Assembly: GCA_029204225.1 (NCBI GenBank)
Contig: CM055108.1
Span: 4,882,806 to 4,946,805, forward strand
Length of the DNA: 64,000 nt
From: Diphasiastrum complanatum
Taxonomy: Eukaryota > Streptophyta > Lycopodiopsida > Lycopodiales > Lycopodiaceae
Direction of reading: 5' to 3'
Part shown: positions 55,718 to 64,000 of the stretch, one piece after another
How the letters are laid out: every line of letters begins with the position of its first letter
Numbering within the stretch: position 1 is the first letter of the stretch
Translations under genes and position numbers: made by a program
The notes under the pieces: model-generated
The model's input: the letters and a program-made list of their open reading frames with translations, nothing else
The model's database searches: none
Told to the model about the DNA's origin: nothing

Positions 55718-57476
55718 AGTTAGAATTAAAGTAGAATCACTGTGCTACTGTACTGTGGGTCCTATCAGTTGATAAGGATCAGTTGGCCTCGCCACGTGGC
55801 AAGTCGACGGGACACGCGTCCCGCCAACGACAACCTGGGTCATGCATGGGTTGCCTGAGTGAACAACTATATGTACAGTGTAATTTCATTTTGAGAAATA
55901 CAGTTGCTATATGAGCTTGTTGTGGAGAGTGTTTTTTGTTTGTGTTACTGTGTAGCATGATCTGTGTTCCTGTTCGAAGCAAATTCTAAGTTGGTATCAG
56001 AGTTGTACAGGGAGTGTACACAGTACAGCGTCGTTGTTGAAGAGAGCTTCGGGAGAATTGTCTTATGAGAGTTTGGGGTTTACGGCGGGTTGAAGACGGA
56101 AGGAGAAACACTGGTGAAAACAGTTTAGCACACAGAAGCTTGGTGAGCTTGAGACTGTGTGAAAATTCAGAGAAAAGGGTTGTCGGCTGAATCAGAGCCT
56201 CAACAAACAGAATTTTGAAATTTCGAAGCAGGCTATTTGGTGTTTGCAGTCAGTGTGCATTCAATCGGACACTGTTTGACAAATGGATTAAAGCATCAGA
56301 GTTCCAGCAGTAGGACAACCTCAGAGCAAGAGGATAGGCCTATTAGAACACTCTGAATTGGAAGCCAAGAACAGATTTGTGTGAAAAACTCTGGTCTGGG
56401 GTTTGGGAGCACAAAATCAAAGATTTTTCTCTATATAGATCCATTTTGCAAGTTGTAAAAATCCAGAGGAAGGCTCCCTAGCAGTGCAAATCAGTTCTGA
56501 AGAGGCCGTGGGCGGCCTCGCGCCAGAGAAAGCATTGGATCATTCCAAGGAGGGCGGCCATCGCTGAAAAGGAACAAGCAAGGAGGAAGGAGGTGCTCAG
56601 GGCAACACCGCGCGGCCAGTGCAAGGGAGCCTGTAGCGTCTGGAAGGCCATAGCGACCGTACGAGCACGGTTCAATGCCCAGATGTAGTTTGAACCTTTG
56701 GATGAGGTGTCAGATGCATCGACGATCTAGAACTCGTGATCATTAGAGGAGTTCTAAATCCAAAAAAGACCCTTTGTAAAGATTCTTTTTATATTTTTTC
56801 TTAAATTTTTCTTACACATGGACCAATCAAAACACTCAAATTTGAAATCTACGTAACATAACTTTTTGAGTCCACATTTTGATTCCACACTAAAAATGGC
56901 ATAACTTTTTAGTGGTAAGTCCAAATTTAGCAGAGTTTGGTGCATTGGAAAGCGCTCAACAAGGGCTTTCTAATGATATGTTAGATGACATACTTTTGAG
57001 ATATGAATAAAAAGTTATGACAAGTCAAAAATATTAGTGTTATAATATTTTAATAATATAAAAGACATCCTGCATGAATTCTTAAAGGGTGTTTTTGGAG
57101 CTCAAAACTCCCCTAGTGGGGAGAGCTTTCTGTAGTTAAAGTTTGTTGACTTTAAAGCTATGTATATGACTGTATAAAAAGTAGACTCTACTTTTAGAGA
57201 GAGAGTTAGAATTAAAGTAGAATCACTGTGCTACTATATTGTGGGTCCTATCAGTTGATAAGGATCAGTTGGCCTCGCCACGAGGTAAGTCGACGGGACA
57301 CACGTCTCACCAACGGCAACCTGGATCATGCATGGGTTGCCTGAGTGAACAACTATATGTACAGTGTAATTTCATTTGAGAAATACAGTTGCTATATGAG
57401 CTAGCTGTGGAGAGTGTATTTTGTTTGTGTTACTATGTAGCATGATCTGTGTTCTTGTTCGAAGAAAATTCTAAGT
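55718..57476 (+). mobile_element. Short non-autonomous LTR retrotransposon
   Basis: A 1,759-bp element: LTR 55718-55991 (274 bp), primer site tggtatcagag at 55992, a 1.2-kb interior with no gag or pol, a purine tract (agagagag) before 57204, and LTR 57204-57476 (273 bp). The flanking direct repeat ttata (55713-55717 and 57477-57481) is the target duplication. The LTRs start AGTTAGAATT and end AATTCTAAGT, not TG...CA. Their sequences differ at about a dozen positions. It must be mobilised by a partner; the 20.2-22.9-kb element has a related interior. Confidence 0.85.
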
Positions 57477-57682
57477 TTATAATATGGACATATCAGCATT
57501 GTAGGCATGTTGAAGAAGAAAAAATATATGCAGTGCAGTCGGCATTGCTTTAGTAAGTAAGGATTGTTTTAATAAGCAAGGATTGTTTTAATATTTATTT
57601 TGATTGTTGCAGTCGGCATTGGAGCCTAAACATTCTTTCTGTAAAGATAAATAAGGAGGGAATATTTAATTTTCTATGTGTA

Positions 57683-58180
57683 AAAGTAAACTCAGCTACT
57701 AATACACATAGAAAATTTGATTCTCTACTTCATGATGTCACTCGAGAAATACCGACAATGGCAACCTCAATTGGAGAGATAACCATTAAATCTCTCAAGG
57801 TATATTCAATTTATCTCTGATATGCATGTATTTTTTTTGTTTAAATCTATCATCATAGCATAAATAAATTTTATGTATAATTTTCATTCAATATATGCAG
57901 TGTGTATAGCAAAGGGACGCTTTTAGTTGTGGATGGTTCATCCTGTACAATACAAAGCTCTTTTTTGACTGGTATAATTTACACATGGACGTAGATATTG
58001 AAAAGGTAATATTTTGTTCATTTGTAGTTCCTTTCATTCTGATTCATATTTCTTTACTATCATTGTTTGCATTTTGCTGATTCGCATGTTTTGTGATGAC
58101 AGTTCACTCTTGAGCCGTATACTCCTGACGATGTATATAGATTTTGGCAAGAGTTGATCAGAATCTATGTACAGAATGGT
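57683..58180 (+). pseudogene. ULP1-like protease C-half, three exons
   Basis: Exon 1 (to 57799) reads FDSLLHDVTREIPTMATSIG and EITIKSLK, then a GT donor. Exon 2 (57901-58005, after atatgcag) reads CV-TAG-QRDAFSCGWFILYNTKLFF and DWYNLHMDVDIEK. Exon 3 (58103-58180, after gatgacag) reads FTLEPYTPDDVYRFWQELIR and IYVQNG, then GTAAGC. All joins are phase 0. The FDSL block (catalytic Asp) and the Q..AFSCGWF block (oxyanion Gln and catalytic Cys) match the second half of a C48/ULP1 SUMO-protease-type domain. One TAG lies at codon 3 of exon 2. The N-terminal half with HW is not present upstream, where a retroelement ends 0.2 kb away. Confidence 0.55.
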
Positions 58181-58490
58181 GTAAGCGTTACACCTGAATG
58201 CACATATTATTATATATGATTAAAAAGGCATAGAAGTCCTTCCCAATACAGAGGAAGGCGATATTATAACAGAGAGTCCTGTTGTCTTAAAATGCATAGA
58301 AGTTCTTCCCAAAATAGAGGAAGGCGAGATTATAGAGAGGAAACTGTTGCCTTATCAGTTTTAATACTGATACTGAGAATTTAGGAAAATTTACTGAATA
58401 GAGATTCATTTGTAAATAGAGATACATCGAAAAAAAAAAAGATACAATCTTATGTGTAATTATGGGATTTTTATTGATATCAATATAGAT

Positions 58491-58727
58491 TCTTACAATC
58501 AGGTTGTGTCCATAATAGTACTCTCTCTAGTCTCTCTAGCCTCTTCAGGCTCATCCTCCCTTCTATCCAAAAGCCAACATTAAGGATGTCGAGCTTGTGA
58601 TTGAAGGGTCGAAAAGATATATTTTGGATTAAATCTAAGGACACTTGCAGACATGAGTCTACCTTCTTCAATAACATAGGTCCAATTATAAAATATTGGG
58701 ATACCATCATGAAGAGACTCAAGAAAC
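58491..58727 (-). pseudogene. Unknown C-terminal exon
   Basis: On the minus strand, after an acceptor-like ctctgttgcag at 58728, the frame reads FLESLHDGIPIFYNWTYVIE, EGRLMSASVLRFNPKYIF and STLQSQARHP, then TAA. It continues in frame with LLDRREDEPEEARETRESTI to a TGA at about 58491. Protein-like, acidic C-terminus; family not recognised. Confidence 0.4.
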
Positions 58728-58899
58728 CATCTGCAACAGAGACATGATTGAAAAAGGAGTTTTGGCCTTCAACAAGGTGAAAATATTCACTTATTAAAGA
58801 AAATCAAACATTTCAAAATAATCGTATTGGCCACCTAGAACCTCATTATTGTGGTCTGTGAAATGCAAGGACTAGACCAAAGTTTAGACCACATATAGA

Positions 58900-59375
58900 C
58901 ATGCAACAAAAGCATGAGAGATGGAGGAAAAGAGTTAGAGAGCAAGGACATTCACAAATCCTTTTCATAAGAGAACCAATCTGCTTGTATTGAAATGAAG
59001 ATCTGAACATGAGGAGCAACTCGAGTTTGCCCCTATTTATAGTGGAGAGGAGGGCCTTGGCCTCAAAATCCTATTGGCCCATTTCTACCTCCCTAACTAT
59101 TCATATTTAAAAAGAGTGGGAACCCATTCAAAAATTGGAGGGAACCAATTTAAATTTGAAATTTGGTGGGAACCCCAACTTTATTCACTAACTTGACATT
59201 TAGGCCTACGACATTAAAAGTCCCGCAAAAAGGCCTAAAGTCCTTTTATTGACTTTCTAATTACCAAATAACCATGTGATCATCAGGTTGGACTTACACA
59301 AGTAGGGTGCCAAAACCCTCTCACTTATTAACTAGGGTTAGGATTGCCTCGAGATCCACAAACCTTCCAACAAGA
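58900..59375 (-). repeat. LTR-like repeat, second copy
   Basis: Partner of 11640-12200; ends ...aaaccttccaaca at about 59371, equivalent to the LTR 5' end on the minus strand. No copia pol lies directly beside this copy. Confidence 0.65.
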
Positions 59376-59913
59376 TTTACAGGTGACATCCGAGAGTGAC
59401 AATTATAACTAATTTGTGCAAGGAATCAGTCGAAGTCTAAAAGCATAACTTTAAACAGAACCTCCTTTAATTTAGAATGAGCTATGTATTCAGATAAAGA
59501 ACTTTATTGATGTTTTGCTCTATTAGCTTTCTATGATAAGAACTAATTTCTTGTGTTTTTTAAGAGGAATCAACAACCAAACAAATTATGTTGTAAAGCT
59601 TGTCGCTATCAGATTAAGTTGCTTATTGTTATTTTAAGAGCCTAGAAGATAACATACCCTTCTATACCATTCAGACCTTGACCAAATTGTTTTATCTTGG
59701 TGTTTCTAGACGACAATTTACTCAACATCTTTGGATAACCAGATATGTCATTGTAGTATTCGGTGTTGAATATTACATCCACCATCTCTCCATTACTTTT
59801 GTACACTTATCATCTGAAAGAAAAGATTTCTCCCTCTCTTGGGGAACGATAAAACCTTTTATACTACTTAATTTACTGATTTTGTGAAAATATATAATGA
59901 CTAGGCTACCACA
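59376..59913 (+). repeat. gypsy 5' LTR (3' end certain, 5' end estimated)
   Basis: Ends ctaggctaccaca at 59913, followed 5 bp later by the primer site. The ending matches 10935-11032. Confidence 0.6.
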
Positions 59914-59918
59914 TAACT

Positions 59919-59936
59919 TGGCGCCGTTGTCGGGGA
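59919..59936 (+). promoter_or_regulatory. gypsy primer-binding site
   Basis: tggcgccgttgtcgggga is the primer site used by many plant Athila/Tat-type gypsy elements (commonly assigned to Asp tRNA). Confidence 0.85.
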
Positions 59937-60039
59937 GACAAATCTTCATCTTTATATGATTTTTAAGTGTACTAAGTCCGCCAAATCCTATTTATGTAAT
60001 GTATGCCACCAGATTAGTCACGCACTATTCTGAGCAGAA

Positions 60040-61062
60040 ATGCTTAGAGAGAGCGCAATGATTAGAAGCATATAGGAGAGCACGCGATTTGTATTTTCGG
60101 AATTTACTAAATTCACCTATAAGAAATAGACTTAGTACTAAAGTGTTTGATAATCTTTACAAAACTTCTGTATCACTTGTTAATTCGTTTGAGAAAAAGT
60201 TTTTTAATTTGACAGATTACTCAAGTTCATCATCATCTTCTTCTTCCGAACATAGTTCTGAATCTGAGTCCGAACAAGACTCTGAACCACCATCAGAACC
60301 ATAATCTGGACAAGATCATGAACTGTCTTCTGAATCTACTGTCGTTCGAGTCATCTGATCCTCCTAATCCACTACCTAACTCACCACTTGATAATATGAC
60401 AAACCCAGTGTCACCCACATCTACCAAAATCAGATATGACTTCTTCAAGGGTCATCATCTGATGGTGCAGATAGCTATTTATCACAGTTCAAGTCAATTA
60501 CTTTTTCCAATAAGGAAAACATTGATGAAGATAAGGTTAGAATCCTACCAGGGCTTCTACGTAAGCAGGCAAGAATCTGGTATAGTTAGTTGGTTCCTAA
60601 AATGGTTAATACTTGGAATGCTCTAAAGGCAGTATTTCTTAAAGAGTTTAGAAAAATAGGCTATTCTATAAGATTGTTAGCACGACTTAATTCTGTGTAG
60701 AAAAAATCAAAGGAATCATTTAGGAAATACACTCAAAGAGTTAAGAATTAAATAGGGAAGCTCGGAGTACAGTATCTTGTCCCCATGCAAAATGAATGGT
60801 TCTTGGGTGGATTACCCAAGAAGATGGATAGGTACTATCATCAGGGATTGACAAATTCGTTAGAGGATGTCATAGCATCCGCAGAGAATTATGAAACTTC
60901 TAAATTTTTTAAAAGAAGAAGAAATGATAGAAAAAGTAATAAGAAGCATAAACATAAAAGAATAGAAGAATCTGACTCATCTACTAAGTCTGAATTAGAA
61001 TCCAATTCAGCAAATGAAAAAGAGTCTTCTGATTGTTCATCGTCTGAAGAAGAAACTAGTTG
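60040..61062 (+). pseudogene. gypsy gag
   Basis: An N-terminal Arg/Ser-rich region with a Ser tract (about 60223-60250). Then a retrotransposon-gag core in mixed frames: ALKAVFLKEFRKIGYSIRLL, ESFRKYTQRVKN, GGLPKKMDRYYHQGLTNSLE and DVIASAENYETSKFFKRRRN. Then a charged, Ser-rich end (ESDSSTKSELESNSANEKES). The zinc knuckles seen in the 6-kb copy are absent, apparently deleted. Two or more stops and shifts. Confidence 0.75.
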
Positions 61063-61685
61063 AAAGTAATGTTTTCAGATCCAATAATAAGTAATGAGAT
61101 ACCTAGAGATCCATCCCCACTTAGATGTCGTTCATACAATATAGTGGAAGATTTTGTATCTATAATGCCCAATATAACTTGTAAACAATTATTAGAGGAT
61201 AATCAATATTATACGAAAGAGATTAAACAATTCTTACAAAGGAAAATTAAAAGGAAAGCTAAGTTGCCATTGGTCGACGTGGGATTGGTAAATTGTGGTG
61301 ACGAAGGCCCACCTGAAATCCAAGTGATAATCAATGGCTACATTTTAAATAGTGTACCCATAGATTCCGGATCCAGTGTAAATATAATGATTGAAGAGGT
61401 AGTTAGGCATTCATCATAGAATAGTGAATACACTTAGACATATGAGATTAGCAGATGCAACTAGAAGAACTCCAATAGGGGAGTTTCCTCAGGTCGTAGT
61501 TTACATTGGCGGCCATAAGTTTTTTATAGATTTCATTATATTAAAGACCACTAGGGAATCATCTTACAAAGTCTTATTTGGTAGATCGTGGCTATATCAA
61601 GAAGAGTACATAATACTCCTTCAAAAGTATCCAAATGTATTCGCCTGGTCAATGGAAGGTTTAACTGGTATACCGGTTGAATGGG
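61063..61685 (+). pseudogene. gypsy protease region
   Basis: KRKAKLPLVDVGLVNCGDEG, IDSGSSVNIM (catalytic DSG intact), then after a frameshift RLADATRRTPIGEFPQVVVY, FIILKTTRESSYKVLFGRSW and NVFAWSMEGLTGIP. The junction from linker to protease (YYTKEIKQFLQRKIKRKAK) is colinear here, unlike the 6-kb copy. Confidence 0.8.
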
Positions 61686-62400
61686 GGGGAGCATAGAATA
61701 CACTTGATCCAGGGAGCCGTACCGATTAGACAAAGACAATATAGGTTAAATCCAAAGTATTCCTTATTAGTGAAAGATTAATTAAATAAATGCATAAGAG
61801 CAGGTATCATATATCATGTTCTAAGTAGTGAATGAGTATCACCTATTGTGATTCCCAAAAAGAAGACATGTAAAACTAGGGTATGTAAAAATTTTAGGAA
61901 CTTAAATGCTCCCACAACAAAAGACTATCATCCATTACCATATACAGACATGATCCTAGACCAAGTGGCTGGACAAGAATGGTACAGTTTTTTAGATAGT
62001 TTTTCCAATTACAATCAAGTCTTTATTAAAGAAGAAGATAGATCAAAAACCACTTTTACCACCAATTGAGAGACATATGCTTATATGTGTATGCCCTTCA
62101 GTTTGTGTAATGTGCCTACTACATTTCAGTGCATGATGACAAACATTTTTCCAAACTTTTTGAGAAAATTCTTAGAAATTCTTATGGGTGACTTATGTGT
62201 TTACTCATCCACTAAAGATCACTTAGATCCAGTAGAAAAGACTTTAAGACGATGTCAAGAGATATTTTTAAAATTGCGTCCGTCCAAATGCTATTTTGGC
62301 ATGAGGGAAGGCATTTTGTTAGGCCACAAAATTTTGAAGGATGGCATTCAAGCCGATATTGAAAAAGTTAGAATGATTTTAGAAAAGGAGTTTCGAGCAC
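61686..62400 (+). pseudogene. gypsy reverse transcriptase, truncated
   Basis: IPKKKTCKTRVCKNFRNLNA, YTDMILDQVAGQEWYSFLDS, a TGA-interrupted MPFSLCNVPTTFQCMM, then LMGDLCVYS where a catalytic MDDLCVYS/YxDD is expected, so one Asp has become Gly. ECYFG-type and LLGHKILKDGIQADIEKVRM follow. Homology stops near 62395; RNase H, integrase and 3' LTR are missing. Confidence 0.8.
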
Positions 62401-64000
62401 CAAAAGGGCCTTTTGTCAAAATGTTGTTTTTCACTTTTCAACTATTCGACGTACACTTGGCCCAATTATATATTTACACATGTGAAAGACCGTAACGTTG
62501 TTTGTCGGTCGAATTTTTTTTGAAACTTTTCATTCATATTTTTATACAATTCAAGACTCCCACCGGGCAGGTAACTGACTTGTGATTGGACCGTAATTGT
62601 TGCCCGTGAGTTTTTTTATTGCCAGGACCTAACACTTGTGGTTAAAGTAAGTCTATTTGGATCTAACTGTAGTGAGAATAACATATACGATAAATGAAAG
62701 ACCACCAGCATTTATTACAAATTTGGTTTTATATTTTCATACTGATTCATCTACTTTTAGTATCAAACTCTATTGTCCATGTTATTTTAGCTTTGCAATG
62801 GCTTCCGGAAGCCATAGATCACGAAGCAATATTGTCTCAATTTTTGTTTGTAATGAAAAAGACTCTGATGGCTCTTGGATACCATATATCTAAAAAAAAT
62901 TTAGTGGGTTCTCATGCATCCCTCATCAAGAGGTGTTTTTGGTAAAAAGAAAAAATCAAATATGGATTATAATAGCTTTTGAAAAGGTAGATATAAGGAA
63001 ATTAGAGTGGAAGGTGTAAGTTCAAATGACAGACTCAAATGCAATTGTAAGTTTTGGAGAATTTTTTTCTTTGAGCTTTTTCATCAATCATTTAGATGTG
63101 TATTTGAATATTTAAATGATATATAGTTTTATGGGTTTGTGCAAATTTTTATCCATCAAGCATAATCAAATGGCAACCTATACAATCCCTTGTCGGCATC
63201 ATGGACATTATTCATTCTGATATTGGTTTTTAGAACCGCTCCACAAGATCACTTTTGGATTCTTGTATTTTCTTCTATGATTCATCTTACACACCATTTA
63301 GTTTAGGTGGAAGATTAGAGGCGATATCATTACCCTCTTTCTCAAGTGAAGAATGGATTCCTCCGGCTTCCACCATATTAGAGAGCTTCCGATCAAGGTT
63401 TTTTATGGACATTCAAAACTGTATGAAATGTAGTACAGATTCAAAAAACAATAGATTGCACTGGTTTATATCGTTTGCAATGTTTTTTTTTTGTTGCATG
63501 TAATATTCCTAGAATAGCGATAATGTTTATTTGTAGTGATTTAATAGACGATATGTTATCAAGCCTTCTTGATGATCAATGGGATAAGAAGAGTAATGGC
63601 AACATTGAGTGCATAGTTAATAAATCGTTAATGAAATTTGGATATCTTATAGAAAAACAAGTGTTTTCTTAACATTTATTATAGAAGATGGTCCAAAGTT
63701 GGCAATGAATGGAAAGCATTGGATCAGAATTTTACATTCAATAACTTATTTCAGTGTTTTCGGTATTGCAAATTTGCATTTAGACTAATCTCAATGTTGA
63801 TATTGTTTAACAAGTTTATTTGATGTACATGTAAGACCAAGACAAAAAAATTGCATACAATGCAAGGATTTAAGTAGAAGAGTAGAAATTGTCGAAACCG
63901 CATAAACATTGGCATAGTGGACGTGCAACAACAATGTACTTTTAAAAAAAAAAAAATACAAAGTGGTTTCAAATGACATCCGGTTTTCCAATGACTCACT
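62401..64000. other. AT-rich, possible exon fragments only
   Basis: An ATG-started 31-codon frame at 62801-62893 (MASGSHRSRSNIVSIFV) and an open stretch at about 63490-63672 (SDLIDDMLSSLLDDQWDKKS, IVNKSLMKFGYLIEKQVFS) look protein-like but cannot be joined or named. No repeat or transposon motif is visible. Confidence 0.4.

Noticed and set aside
63255-63503. LHWF phrase as the missing ULP1 HW box
   Set aside because: The surrounding residues do not fit the ULP1 pattern, and a low-complexity Phe run follows.
1-64000. CRISPR arrays, tRNA genes, rRNA genes, organellar inserts
   Set aside because: None could be supported; the tRNA-like motifs at 30.5 and 31.2 kb are degenerate and repeated, as in SINEs.

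Overview
This looks like nuclear DNA from a land plant with a large, transposon-rich genome. The evidence is Ty1/copia elements with initiator-Met-tRNA primer sites, Ty3/gypsy elements with a tggcgccgttgtcgggga-type primer site, a plant XERICO/RHA-type RING-H2 gene, AT-rich introns and plant-style splice sites. Very old decayed elements beside one very young one fit a gymnosperm or another slow-turnover genome, but the sequence alone does not fix the species. No rRNA, CRISPR, organellar or bacterial genes were seen.

Layout. 1-5 kb: scraps of two copia families, called A and B here. 5.8-11 kb: a gypsy element with its gag inverted, its RT deleted and an extra reading frame after integrase. 11-13.4 kb: a copia RT scrap, an LTR-like repeat and an unrecognised pseudogene. 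14.3-20 kb: a two-LTR copia-A element with decayed gag-pol and a doubled primer site. 20-23.8 kb: an integrase scrap, a large non-autonomous LTR element and an unknown frame with 24-bp repeats. 24.4-25.0 kb: the one clear, intact host-type gene, a small membrane-anchored RING-H2 E3 ligase, on the minus strand. 26-36.7 kb: AT-rich DNA with hairpins, diverged kilobase-scale tandem repeats, tRNA-like SINEs and an OB-fold-like ORF. 36,748-42,608: an intact copia-B element with 653-bp LTRs that look identical and a perfect 5-bp target duplication, so a very recent insertion. 43.8-49.05 kb: a minus-strand copia element with only a few disabling changes. 52-55 kb: further copia LTR and pol scraps. 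55.7-57.5 kb: a 1.76-kb non-autonomous LTR element with a target duplication. 59.4-62.4 kb: a second gypsy element, colinear where the first is inverted.

The most unusual locus is 49.1-50.7 kb, minus strand. A TATA box and a cluster of CACGTG boxes precede a 137-codon histone H3 variant. It starts MARTKQT and carries centromeric-H3-like residues in loop 1 and helix 3. It has one in-frame TAG in the tail and another TAG where an H3 would end. The same frame then stays open for over 200 codons, through a proline-rich linker into what looks like the first half of a ULP1 (C48) cysteine-protease domain, cut off by a copia insertion. At 57.7-58.2 kb three phase-0 exons encode what looks like the missing second half of a ULP1 domain (Asp box and Cys box). 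I infer a histone-H3/ULP1 fusion gene family, now degenerate here. The residues are seen directly; the ULP1 assignment and the fusion are inference.

Many internal stops in this window are TAG or TGA where a Gln (CAG) or Arg (CGA) codon would be expected. That is the footprint of cytosine-methylation decay in silenced repeats.
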